NCBI GenBank assembly: GCA_030035585.1
Contig: CM057472.1
Span: forward strand, 89,959,601-90,023,600
Origin: Dugong dugon
Taxonomy: Eukaryota; Chordata; Mammalia; Sirenia; Dugongidae
Length of the DNA stretch: 64,000 nt
Reading direction: 5' to 3'
Position 1 is the first letter of the stretch. Every line of letters starts with the position of its first letter. Of this stretch, positions 1-11,109 are shown one piece after another. Under the pieces are notes generated by a model, which saw only the letters and a list, made by a program, of their open reading frames with translations, did no database searches and was not told the origin of the DNA. The position numbers were made by a program, and so were the translations under genes.

Positions 1-288
1 AATTATGATTCCATCAACATTTGTAATTCATTTAATAGGCAGGTGACAGTTAACCAGAAAAATTTTACAAAACGATACCATTTCCGGTAAGTTTCATTGC
101 ATATTATTTTAAGAGAACTTGTTACCTCCATATATGCACGCTTTCAACTCTGCACGTGCAGTCTCTCACCTTTCACCTTTTCTTCCCTACAGCTTGGTAT
201 TGTTAATGAGCAAGTGTTTTGCTATCGATTTAGGTTAAGGCTACTTGCAGACAGGAGATGGGGGAGAATCCACGAGCTTTGCTCTCCT
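1..288. other. Unassigned sequence
   Basis: No gene, RNA or repeat family recognised before the first SINE copy. Confidence 0.5.
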
Positions 289-470
289 CAGCAGTGTAAA
301 TGGTTAATGTGCTCAGCTGCTAATCGAAAGGTTCCACCCAGAGATGCCTGGGAAGAAAGACCTGGTGATCTGCTTCCAAAAGTTAGCCATTGAAAACCGT
401 AAGGAGCACAGTTCTGCTCCAACACAGGGTTGCCATGATTCGGAGTCAGAGTCAACTTGATCACAATTGG
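289..470 (+). repeat. AfroSINE, 'gatctgcttcc' subtype
   Basis: Diverged head (ggttaatgtgctcagctgctaatcg), then a middle reading ggtgatctgcttccaaaagt and ccattgaaaaccg, and a tail like cgccatgagtcggaatcgact. The middle is the version that resembles the RTE 5' region. Confidence 0.8.
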
Positions 471-494
471 TGGGGATTGATAGGGGACATTGGT

Positions 495-800
495 GACATT
501 GGTAGGTCTGTGGTAGAATTCTTATCTTCCATGTGGGAGACCCAGGTTCGATTCCTGGCTGATGCACTTCATGAGCAGCCACCACCCGTCTGTCAGTGGT
601 GGTATGTGTGTTGCTATGATGCGAGCAGATTTCATCAGAGCTTCCAGACTGAGGTGGCCTACTTCTGAAAATCAGCCACTGAAAACCCTATGGATCATAA
701 CAGTCTGATCCACAACTGATCTGAGGTTGGGGAGGGACCGGTCAGCATTTCGTTTCATTGTGCATGGGGTCGCCATGAGTCGAAGGCTGCTAACAACAGC
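495..800 (+). repeat. Composite SINE: tRNA-Gly-like head, RTE-like body and tail
   Basis: Bases 496-566 resemble a tRNA-Gly gene (gtggtagaattc A-box region, B box ggttcgattcc at 545-555, Gly-type anticodon arm tcttccatgt). The body at ~600-715 (gtgttgctatgatgc, ctacttctgaaaatcagcca) resembles the RTE 5' leader seen inverted at 18465-18600. The end (catggggtcgccatgagtcg ... ctaacaacagc) resembles the RTE 3' tail. The tRNA part lacks a fully paired acceptor stem, so it is not a functional tRNA gene. Confidence 0.7.
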
Positions 801-1451
801 AAAGAGACATATCAGTCAGTCACAGTGTATGGACCTTACTTGGATCCTCCTCCAGATAAACTGTAAAGGTAAATGATGACAATTATGAGACAATTGGAAA
901 GTTGAACACTTAACTGGATATTTAGTGAAATTAAAGTTACTGATAAATTTTTAAGTTGGGTAATGGTTCTACTTTAAAATACCCTTTCTTATCTTTCAAA
1001 AACGCATACTGAAACATTTAATAATAAAATAATATGAGACTTGGATTTGCTTCAAAATAATACAAAAGCAGAGGCATGGATAGAGCATTAACAAAGCAAG
1101 TGTGGCCATCAGTGTGATCATGGTTAAAGCTGAGTGAAGGGTACTGTTACCTAGGGCTGCCATAACCACTACCACAAGTGGGTGGGGTTAAAGAACAGAA
1201 ATTTGTTTTCTCACAGCTCAGGGGGCTAGAAGCCCAAATTCAGGGTGTGGCTCTAGGGGCAGTCCTTGTCTGTTTCAATTTCTAGTAGCTGCCAGCAGTC
1301 TTTGTAGATGGCATCTGTCTCCATCAGTCTTTCTTTTCTCCTTTTATGCATCTGCGACCATTCTGCTTTTTTTTATAACTCAGAAGTGATTAAATTTAGA
1401 GCCCAACCTAGTCAGGTATGACCTAATTAGCATAACAAAAACCCTATTTCA
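801..1451. other. Unassigned AT-rich sequence
   Basis: No reading frame of note. Bases ~1140-1440 (atagggctgccataaccacta...) look like an old dispersed repeat, family not identified. Confidence 0.4.
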
Positions 1452-1655
1452 AGGGCCCCAGGTGGCAGTGGTTAAGAGCTCCATAGCCAACCAAGAAGTG
1501 GCTTGAACCCACCAGCGGCTCCTCAGAAGAATGATGTGGCAATCTGCTTCTGTAAAGATTACAGCTTTGGAAACCCTCCGGGGCATTTCCACTCTGTCCT
1601 ATAGGGTCATGAGTCAGGATCGACTTGATGGCAACAGGTTTAGTGTTTTGGTTTG
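1452..1655 (+). repeat. AfroSINE
   Basis: Starts gccccaggtggcagtggtta and ends with tcgacttgatggcaacaggt. It directly abuts the next SINE copy in the same orientation. Confidence 0.88.
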
Positions 1656-1853
1656 GGTGGCACAACAGTTTGCACTTGGCTGCTAACCTAAAGGTTGGTG
1701 GTTCAAACCCACCCAACGGTGCTGTAGCAGTAAAGCCTCATGATCTTCCATAAAGATTACAGTCAAGAAAACACTATGGAGCAGTTCTACTGTGTAACAC
1801 ATGGAGTCGTTTGAGTCTGAATTGATAGCAATGGGTTTGTTTTTTTCGGTTTA
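1656..1853 (+). repeat. AfroSINE (second of a head-to-tail pair)
   Basis: Head ttggctgctaacctaaaggt, middle gaaaacactatggagcagtt, tail gaattgatagcaatgggttt. Diverged from its neighbour, so probably an independent insertion. Confidence 0.85.
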
Positions 1854-1910
1854 GGGGCCAGGACTTCAATACATATTTTTGGGAGACATTTCAATCCATA
1901 ACAGGTACAC

Positions 1911-2096
1911 ATGACCAAACCCGTCAATTCCAACTCATAGCGACCCTCTAGGACAGGGTAGAACTGCCTGTCCAAGGCTGTAATCTTTACAGAAGCAGAC
2001 TGCCACATCTTTCTCCTGAGGAGTTGCTGGTGGGTTCAAGCCACCGACCTTTCGGTTGGCAGCCAAGCAATTAACCACTGTGCCACCAGAGCTCCT
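1911..2096 (-). repeat. AfroSINE with target-site duplication
   Basis: Inverted relative to the two copies before it. It begins aacccgtcaattccaactca and ends tgccaccagagctcct. It is flanked by acaggtaca on both sides (about 1902 and 2100). Confidence 0.9.
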
Positions 2097-2174
2097 ATTA
2101 CAGGTACATTGGGATTTATTAGACTATTCTACCTATTTTTGCATATGTTTTGAAATTCTCCATTAAAAAGATGC

Positions 2175-4467
2175 TAATTTACAAATGCAATGCAATCTCA
2201 ATCCAAATATCAACAACATTGTCTAAAGAATGGAAAAACTAATCATTAACTTTATATGGAAAGGGAAGAAGCCCTGTATAAGTAAAGCTCTTTTGAAGAA
2301 GAAGAATAAAGTAGGAGGACTCACACTACCTGACTTCAGAACCTACTACACAGCTATGGTAGTCAAAACAGCCTGGTACTGGTACGACAGACACATTGAC
2401 CAATGGAACAGAATTTAGAACCCAGATGTAAATCCATCCACCTACGGTCACCTGATCTTCGACAAGGGCCCACAGTCTGTTAAATGGGGAAGAGATAGTC
2501 TTTTTAACAAACGGTGCTGGCAAAACTGGATGTCATCTGCAAAAAAATGAAACAGGACCCATACATCACACCATACACAAAAACTAATTCAATTCGGGTA
2601 AAAGACCTAAATATAAAGCCCAAAACTATAAAGTTCGTAGAAGACAAAATAGGATCAATGCTAGAGACCCTAATGCACAGCATTAACAGGATACAAACCA
2701 TAACCAACAACACACAAACCCCAGAAGATAAGCTAGATTACTGGGATCTTCTAAAAATGAAACACGCTCATCGAAAGACTTCCCCAAAGAGTAAAAAGAG
2801 AACCTACAGACTGGGAAAAAAATTTTTGGACATTACAAATCAGACAAAGGTCTAATCTCTCAAATCTATAAGAAAATCCAACACCTCCATAACAAAAAGA
2901 CAATAATCCAATTAAAAGATGGGCAAAGGAAATGAACAGACACTTCACCAGAGAAGACATTCAAGTGGCCGACAGACACATGAGGAAATGCTTGAGATCG
3001 CTAGCCATTAGAGAAATGCAAATTAAAACCACAATGAGATACCATCTCACCCCAGCATTACCGGCACGAATCAAAAACACTGGAAATAACAAATGTTGGA
3101 GAGGCTGCGGGGAGATCAGAACTCTTATGCACTGCTGGTGGGAATGTAAAATGGTACAACCATTTTGGAGAATAATATGGCGCTTCCTTAGAAAGCTAGA
3201 AATAGAAATACCATACAATCCAGCAATCTCACTCCTAGGAATATATCTGGGAGAAATAAGAGCCGTCACACGAATAGACATATGCACACCCATATTCATT
3301 GCAGCACTGTTCACAGTAGCAAAAAGATGGAACCAACCTAGATGCCCATCAACAGATGAATGGATAAATGAACTATTGTGCATAAACACAATGGAGTATT
3401 ATGCAAGGATAAAGAACAATGATGAATCTGTGAAGCATCTCATAACATGGATGAAACTGGAGGACATTATGCTGAGTGAAATAAGTCAATCACAAAAGGA
3501 CAAATACTGTAGGGGACCTCTACTGTAAAAACTCTTGTAAAAGTTTACACACAAAAGGAAACAATCTTTGTTTGTGACGAGGGATAGGAGGGGTCGGGGG
3601 GAACTAAATAGACAATAGATAAGTGGTAACTTTGTGAAGGGTAAGACGGTACGCAATACTGGGGAAGCCAGCACAACTTGTACAAGGAAAGGTCATGGAA
3701 GCTCCATAGACACATCCAAACTCCCTGAGGGACTGAATTGCTGGGTGGAGGGCTGTGGGGCCATGGTCTTGGGGAACATCTAGTTCAATTGGCATAACAG
3801 TTTATAAAGACAATGTTCTACATTCTACCTTGGTGAGTAGCATCTGGGGTCTTAAAAGCCTGTGAGCAGCCATCTAAGATACTCCACTGGTTTCATCCCT
3901 TTGGGAGCAAGGGAGAATGAAGAGAACAAGATACAAGGAAAAGATTAGACCAAAGGACTAATGGACCACAGCTACCACGGCCTCCACCAGACTGAGTCCA
4001 GTACAGCTAGATGGTGCCTGGCTACCACCACTGACTGCTCTGACCAGGATCACAACAGAGGGTCCTGGACAGAGCTGGAAAAGGATGTAGAACAAAATTC
4101 TAACTCACAAAAAAAGACCAGATTTACTGGCCTGATAGACTGGAGAAACCCTGAGAGTATGGCCCCCGGACACCCTTTTAGCTCAGTGGTGAAGTCACTG
4201 CCAAGGTTCACCGTTCACCTGGGGACTGGACAGCCCCATAAAACAAAATGGGACTAATGAGGCACAGCAGTCCATGGACAAGGACTAGTAGGCAGGAGGG
4301 AACAAGAAAGCTGGTGATAGGAAACCCAAGGTTGAGAAGGGACAGTGTTGACATGTCATGGGGATGTTAACCATTGTCACAGGGCAATATGGGTACTAAC
4401 TGTTTAATGAGAAACTATTCGTTCTGTAAACCTTCATCTAAGGTACAAAAAAAAAAACAAAAACAAT
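2175..4467 (+). mobile_element. 5'-truncated L1: end of ORF2 plus 3' UTR and A-tail
   Basis: A LINE-1 3' end. The frame at 2932-3528 encodes the ORF2p C-terminus with the Cys/His knuckle ([18 protein letters not shown]), followed by [19 protein letters not shown] and [12 protein letters not shown], all typical of L1. Upstream, the frame is broken by shifts and a stop (tag at ~2416). The 3' UTR runs from ~3530 to an A-rich tail at 4446-4467. Truncated and frameshifted, so not mobile on its own. Confidence 0.9.
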
Positions 4468-4690
4468 TATTTATGTGAGATCAAATTGACAACAGCAACT
4501 CAAAAGGTTTGATGGGAAGCCTAGGGGGCAGTGAGTTGGAGATAATCGTGGTGGAATAATTTGGAAAAGGATAGTGAGAACAGCAGCACAACTGGAAGAA
4601 TGTAATTGATGTCACTGAATTGTACATGTAGGAACTTTTGAAATGGTGTAACTTTGGGTATGTATATTTTCACCAGAAAAAAAAAAGCCC
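4468..4690 (+). repeat. L1-type 3' end module ('gaattgtacatgtaggaac')
   Basis: Contains gtcactgaattgtacatgta and ends in an A-run at 4677-4687. The same module recurs at ~32485-32640 and ~60290-60420, each also ending A-rich. Probably the 3' terminus of an L1 subfamily. Confidence 0.55.
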
Positions 4691-4699
4691 TCCAAGGAC

Positions 4700-4822
4700 G
4701 AGACGGGAGAGTGTTGACATGTCGTGGGGTTGTTAACCAGTGTCATAAAACAATATGTGTACTGACTGTTTAATGAGAAACTATTCTGTAAACCTTCATC
4801 TAAAGTACAATAAAAAAAATAA
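4700..4822 (+). repeat. Second L1 3' terminus
   Basis: Repeats the last ~120 bases of the L1 ending at 4467 (gttgacatgtcgtggggttg, gtttaatgagaaactattct, taaaccttcatctaaagtac) with its own A-rich tail. Either an older, shorter L1 insertion or a duplicated terminus. Confidence 0.75.
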
Positions 4823-6500
4823 ATGCTAAAGTAAGCCCAGTGATGCATTATTTTACAATCAGTGATGGTTCTTTATCCACATTGCTTGTCTTCAAGTCAA
4901 AAGACTTCATCAGTATTCCCAAGAAGGCCTGGTGTTGTGTTATAAATGTAATTAATATTAAACACTGTGTTTAATTACATGGGTTTCCTCTTTCTCTGAT
5001 TCTTATATCTCAGCTATTTATGCGTAGTCTTGAATCACAAGTTAAACAATTGTGATTTGGGACAGTTAAAAATGGTTAAATATAAAGGGTCCTTGCTCAG
5101 ATAGTTTTATAAAAAATATTCTTCTAGTGGCCTGATGATTTTTGATTTATTTGCTGCCTTTATCTTCTTACTCGTATGCCTTCAACTTGATAGAGGCTTC
5201 TGATATGACAGATAATTCTATGTAGACAACTTTCTAATAAAATACATCATAGCAGATAAATCTGTAGTTAGTCTGCCAACTACATTTTAATAGAGAATTA
5301 TTACTGAAACTGGAACTAAATGGGCTGGTTTCTTTTCCAGAACTTACCTTTCTCTGGTAGTAGAGGTTATAAGTAGAGGTAGCAGAGATTATAAAACGAG
5401 AGGTGGGCAGGAAGATTATTATAGATTTCAGACCAGAATGGAAGTAAGGAATCTGCTGAAATATTGAGGGTTGTCTTTCCTTTCACAAGGGTAATTGTGA
5501 GAAAACCAAGGGGTGCAATCCAAATACCTTCTTTAGAACTAAGACTCTGAGTTAATGTTTTTGGCTACCTCTTCAAAAAAAAAAAAAAAAGTGAGATAGA
5601 AGCAAAAAGAATGAATGTTTACACACAAAAAAAGGAGATTTCTTTTTTAAAAGGCTGAGAAATTTGCCATTTTGTGTTCTCCATCTAACTGAGAAGCAAT
5701 AATAATAATGACAGACTTATATGGCAGTCTTTGGTGTTTAAAAAAGCTTTAATCACAAATTGTCTCCTTTAGAGCTTGTAAGAGTCCTCTGAGATCAGTA
5801 ATGTTATCCTTTTTTATGAATAGGAAACTAAGACTCAGGTTAAACAGTGACTTAATCCAAGCTCATATGCTGTTTACTGGTGAAATCTTAGTGATACAAA
5901 TTTAAGGCTCTTTCCACCTGTCTTAGAAAAAGCAATTGGTCCAAGAGAATGTGACGGGTTTAAATCAGATTATATTGCTCTGTGAGTTTTTCAAATATGT
6001 GTTAATGATATAATGTGTTAAACTTCATTTGGAAGAAGAGCAACCCTAGAGTATACACATTTGAGACTTAAAATATAAAACAATTAAATATAATTGCCTT
6101 CATAAAAACATCATCAAAAAGCATTTATTAAATCATCTCAAATAACTGATTTCAGTTTTGCTACATGAGTATAAAATCATCGTTTTCCTCTTCCAAATAG
6201 CACTTACTCAGTTATTGAATTTGGCAAGAACAGTCATTTTCTAGCCATATTCTCTATAATCAAAACATTTTGGCCTAGCTTTATAATTACATATTAAATA
6301 TTTTCATAAAACAAGAATATGCAGGATGACCATCTTTAGTGGTAGAAAATTGAGAAGGCGAATTTTTTCTCTTTTACCTATTGGACTAATGGTGTAACTC
6401 CCACTATGTAGATAGAAAAATAAATTGTGCCTGTGGCAATGTCATTGCACAATAAATTGGAAGAAACAGCATACAGTATAAAGAAGGGGATAGTAGATAG
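4823..6500. other. Unassigned AT-rich intergenic sequence
   Basis: Low coding potential on both strands; an A-run at ~5575-5590 is the only obvious low-complexity tract. No repeat family recognised with confidence. Confidence 0.5.
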
Positions 6501-6504
6501 CAAG

Positions 6505-6715
6505 TACTCAAGAGTATGAACTCTGTAGGTATAACAGACCTAGTGCTAGTCCTGGCTCTGACCACGTACAAGTTACTTCACCTTATCTGTGAAATGGTGT
6601 TCATGTATTACTTACTTTAGAGAGTTGGTGAGAATTAAGAGATAACCTATGTAAAGCTTCTTAGCACAGTGCTTGGCCCAAAGTAGGTCCCCAGTAAATG
6701 TTCACTACAACGACA
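6505..6715 (+). repeat. MIR (ancient tRNA-derived SINE)
   Basis: Matches the MIR pattern in order: gagtatgaactctg, ctagtcctggctctgacca, acaagttacttcacc, atctgtgaaatgg, agcttcttagcacagtgctt, agtaaatgttca. Confidence 0.85.
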
Positions 6716-7340
6716 GTAGTAATATCAATCAATAGTATGGAAAATTAAATGATGAGTCTATTATGTATCTGTCTGGAACATGTTGAACTGTGGAGAAAGA
6801 TTAGCAATCAAAACACAATTCTGAATTAAGTCCACCAATTAAGCAACACCTATCTACCTTTTGAGTGTAAAATTTAGAATCAAAGAAGAAAGTAATTTCA
6901 AGTTTTAGATGAAATATATACCACACTCTAAATTGTTATATTTTTCACCAGTTTTTTTTTTTTGAGGTTAATATAATGGAATGACTCAGATTGTTTAAAA
7001 TGAGAGGCTTTATATAAACCTCTACTCAAGATATGTAATTGCTCATTTGTGAAGTCTAGAATGCATCACCACTTATCAATAAATCTTAAAATGACAGATT
7101 TTCAGCCTTCTGATATATTGCACAGTATGTGAGATAAAAGACAATACTATTATTTGGCCACAGGATGGCAAAATACACCTGAGCTAAGATGGGACACAGG
7201 ATGAAGAAACCACTGTCCCTGGAGTGGTGTTTCATTTCTCCTCCATACATTTGGTAGCTTCCTTAGTGAAATTTATCACTAACAATGGTTTTGTTTTCAA
7301 AGGATAAAATTTATCACATATTAGCTTCTTAATTTGCACA

Positions 7341-7416
7341 TGCAAACATTTCTTTCTAATCTTAGCTAGTAAGAACAATCAAATCCAAAATCTGTCTTCC
7401 TAAACTCTCTCCTCTA
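7341..7416 (+). repeat. Source-like copy of an inverted 76-bp duplication
   Basis: Its reverse complement aligns without gaps to 8552-8627, with 8 mismatches in 76 by my count. See the insert in the SINE at 8495-8848. Confidence 0.8.
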
Positions 7417-7569
7417 CCTCTTCAGTTATTTTCCTCTCTCCCTCCCTTCCTCATTTCTTCTTCTTTCTCTTTTCTTTTGTTTTTATTTTTCTTTTTTAAT
7501 GCAATAACTATTGAATGTCAAACAGCACTTTTTGAATGATCGTAATGTATTTTTAACCTTCCAGTGTTG

Positions 7570-8112
7570 GTGTCTTAGGCTAGGTTCTCTAGCAAAATGA
7601 GTGTAGTGTATATACGTGTATCTCAAGGAAATAGCTCATGCAGTTGTGGAAGTTGGCAAGTCCCAAATCCATGAGTCAGACGTCAGGCTGGAGGCTTCTG
7701 CTGACTCACATGGTTGCAGGGGCTGATGAACCCAAAATAGGCAGGTCTGGTTGAAGGCTGCTGGCTCACAGGGATGTGAGAGCTGGAGAATCCCAAGATC
7801 TGCAGGTCAGGCAGCAGGCTGCTGGCTCATGTCCCAAGAACCAGAGATCAGAGGATGAAGAGTTGGATGCAGGATCCTGCTTGAGCTTTGCCAGAATATC
7901 CATATATATTGGATGCAGGCCACACCCCCAAGGAAACTTCCTTTTCAACTGATTGGCTGCTCACATCAGATCACAAAATGGAGGATGATTACATCGTTAC
8001 ACAACTGCTAAATTATATCATTACATAACTGCCGGACTACATCATTACATAACTGCCAAACCATTGAGAATCATGGCCGGCCAAGTTGACACACAATCTT
8101 AACCGTCATAGT
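7570..8112 (+). repeat. Old mammalian dispersed repeat with internal short repeats
   Basis: Opens with taggctaggttctctagca and closes with gccaagttgacacacaatct and ttaaccgtcat, a widespread mammalian repeat pattern whose family I cannot name reliably. It contains repeated ctgctggctca segments and a 24-26-bp tandem repeat at 7987-8060. Confidence 0.55.
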
Positions 8113-8175
8113 TGGCTAAAAAAAAACAAATCAGAATTTCTGTTCTTTTTTTTTTCTTTTAATGTGATTGGATAA

Positions 8176-8221
8176 AACCTATTGCTATCAAGTTGATTTC
8201 GACTCATAGTGACCCTATGTG
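8176..8221 (-). repeat. AfroSINE tail fragment
   Basis: Only the 3' part is present (acctattgctatcaagttga to gactcatagtgaccctatg). Confidence 0.65.
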
Positions 8222-8494
8222 ATTGGATAGTGATCAACAAATACAGACTACTCTTGAAACTTCAATATGCTTTTAGTTTCCAATATTAAGCCAACTTAAT
8301 TTTACTCTAAACCAATCATGGCATTTTAAAATCAATTTATTTGAGAATAAAACAACAAAAAAAAAGGGAAGTTAAATTACCAAAAGCTAGCACATAAAAT
8401 TTATATTAAATAAAACGTGAAACTCCTGTATTCTCATCTTTCCAATCACACCTGTTTTTCTTATCTTGTAAGAGATCTCTAGATACACATACAT

Positions 8495-8848
8495 GTTGTT
8501 GTGTGCCATTGAGTTGATTCCAACTCACAGTGACCCTCTAGGACAGAGTCCTAGAGAAGAGAGTTTAGAAAAACAGGATTTGGATTTGATTCTTATTACT
8601 AGCTAAGATTAGAAAGAAATATTTGCACATGCGAAAAGAGTACAACTGCCCCATAGGGTTTCCGAGGCTGATAATCTTGGATTGGCTTGAGGGCAATGGG
8701 TTTGGGATTTTTTGTTTGTTTGTTTTTCAATCTTTACGGAAGCAGAAGACTGCCACATCTTTCTTCCATGAAGGAGCAGGTAGGTTTGAACCACCGACAT
8801 TTCAGTTAGCAGCCAAGTGCTTTAACCACTGTGCTACCAGAGCTCCTT
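8495..8848 (-). repeat. AfroSINE interrupted by two inverted insertions
   Basis: The SINE runs from gtgccattgagttgattcca to tgctaccagagctcct. It is interrupted after ggacagagt by ~85 bp (8551-8637), an inverted near-copy of 7341-7416, with agagt on both sides. It is interrupted again at ~8681-8735 by a piece reading like an opposite-strand SINE tail (ggcttgagggcaatgggttt). Confidence 0.8.
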
Positions 8849-8860
8849 TTTATACACATA

Positions 8861-10010
8861 TGTTGCTGTTAGGTGCTGTCCTAGTCGGTTCCAACTCCTA
8901 GTGACCCTATGTACAGCAGAATGAAACACTGCCTGGTCCTGCGTCATCCTCACAATCATTATGCTTAAGCCCATTGTTGCAGCCACTGTATCAATCCATC
9001 TTGTTGAGAGTCCTCCTCTTTTTCACTGGCCCTCCACTTTACCAAGCATGATGTCCTTCTCCAGGGACTGATCCTTCCTGATAACATGTCCAAAGTATGT
9101 GAGGTGTAGTCTCGCCATCCTTGCTTCTAAGGAGCATTCTGGTTGTAATTCTTCCAAGACAGATTTGTTTGTTCTTTTAGCAGTCCATGGTATATCCAAT
9201 ATTTTCTTCGCCAGCATCACAATTCAAAGGAGTTGATTCTTCTTAGGTCTTCCTTTTTCATCGTCCAGCTTTCACATGCATATGAGGCGATTGAAAACAG
9301 CATGGCTTGGGTCAGGGTCACCTTAGTCTTCAAAGTGACATCTTTGCTTTTCAACACTTTAAAGGGGTCTTTTGCAGCAGATTTGCCCAATACAGTCTTT
9401 TGATTTCGTAACTGCTGCTTCCATGGGTGTTGATTGTGGATCCGAGTAAAATGAAATCCTTGACAACTTCAATCTTTTCTCCATTTATCATGATGTTGCT
9501 TATTAGTCTAGTTGTGAGGATTTTTGTTTTCTTTACGTTGAGATGTAATCCATACTGAAGGCTGTCGTGTTTGATCTTCATTAGTAAGTGCTTCAAGTCC
9601 TCTTCGCTTTCAGCAAGCAAGGTTATGTCATCTGCATATCGCAGGTTATTAATGAGTCTTCCTCCAATCCTGATGCCCCGTTCTTCTTCATATAGTTCAG
9701 CTTCTCGGATTATTTGCTCGGCATACAGATTGAATAAGTATGATGAATGGATACAACCCTGACGCACACCTTCCTGACTTTAAACCACGCAGTATCCCCT
9801 TGTTCTGTTCGAACGTCTACCTCTTCATCTGTGTATAGGTTCCTCATGAGCACAATTAAGTGTTCTGGAATTCCCATTCTTCGCGATGTTATACATAATT
9901 TGTTGTGATCCACATAGTTGAATGCCTTTGCATACTCAATAAAACACAGGTAAACATCTTTCTGGTATTCTCTGCTTTCAGCCAGGATCCAGCTGACATC
10001 AGCAATGATA
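8861..10010 (-). mobile_element. 5'-truncated RTE-clade LINE
   Basis: The minus strand encodes the end of an RTE reverse transcriptase. The frame at 9767-9351 carries GRLINNLRYADDITLLAESE, whose YADD is the catalytic motif, then GLHLNVKKTKI. A second frame (10015-9710) carries the preceding ILAESREYQKDVYLCFIEYA segment, so a frameshift separates them. The 3' end is the tail shared with AfroSINE. Not an active element. Confidence 0.88.
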
Positions 10011-10024
10011 TACATATACAGGTA

Positions 10025-10315
10025 AATACAATTACACTTTTGTTTTTCACAAAAATGAAATCATGCCTTAAAATTTGTATGCAACTTACTTTTTTTCATA
10101 GACCCATTATATCACAAACTTCTTTCTAGGCCAGTAAACTTTAAAATGTCTCAGATGGTTTTAACGGTTGTATGGAATTTCACAGTATGACTCGGCCATA
10201 ATTTATTTAACTATTCCCCAGTTACGCTATTTCCTTTTTTGCTATTAAAAACATTGCTGCAACAGTATCCTTGTGCTTGCACATTTATGTACTTTTGATA
10301 TTATTTGATATAGGA
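10025..10315 (-). repeat. Old L1 fragment
   Basis: ccataatttatttaactatt ... ctattaaaaacattgctgca is the reverse complement of a common old L1 segment. Confidence 0.5.
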
Positions 10316-10320
10316 TAAAA

Positions 10321-10498
10321 ACCAGTTGCCAGAGTAGCTGATTCCAACTCAGAGTAGAACTGTACTGTATAGGGTTTTCAAGGCTGTGACCTTTTGAGAG
10401 CATATTGCCAGGCCTTTCTTCTGATGTGCCTGTGGGTGGGTTTAAACCACCAAACTTTCAGTTAGTGGTTAAGCGCTTAACCATTTGTGCCACATCCC
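10321..10498 (-). repeat. AfroSINE, 'gatctgcttcc' subtype
   Basis: Accagttgccagagtagctg at one end and gcgcttaaccatttgtgcca at the other; ttgccaggcctttcttctga in the middle. Confidence 0.8.
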
Positions 10499-11109
10499 TA
10501 GAAATGGACTCGATATGTCTTAGGATCTCCACATATTAAATGCTAATAGATAGTCACAACTTATCTGCCCAATAGGTTGTTCCCTCCATCTCTTTGAATT
10601 TATAAAGGTCCCACATATCTAACCTTATAAAGTTAAGAGCAACCGCCTTTCTCATTTCTTCAGAAAAAGGAGTTCTTGGTCTTTTTAAGTTTGTTTCTGT
10701 ATCTTTCTTTATGCTACACATTTATAATGCCTTACTCCACTCAGCTTCATCCTTTCTTCCTTGCTGGAGAAACCCATCTCTCGAAAGCTTTACTTTTTTC
10801 CACTGTTTACACCATCAGTGTTTCTCCTTATTCATTTAAAAAAATCATTTGGAAAATGAAATATCTGATGTAATTCCCTGTGTGTTTTCTTTAAACATAC
10901 ATTTTAAAAAGAAAATTAAGGCAAAAATTTTCACAAGGTTCCCTATTATGCATTTATTTTTCTCTTCTATAAAGAAAGACTAAAGCTGTCCCTAATTCCC
11001 AAGGCCTGAAAATATTCCCTTTTCTAAATTTTGCACAGATTCTCATTCAAAAAACATATTATAATTATTTTCTTTGTATGCCTGATGCCCACTATACTTT
11101 TCTTCCATT

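Noticed and set aside
496-566. tRNA-Gly gene
   Set aside because: The acceptor stem is not fully paired, and the sequence continues into a SINE body with an RTE-like tail. It is a SINE head, not a tRNA gene.
2932-3528. 198-codon frame as a host gene
   Set aside because: It is the L1 ORF2p C-terminus with its Cys/His knuckle.
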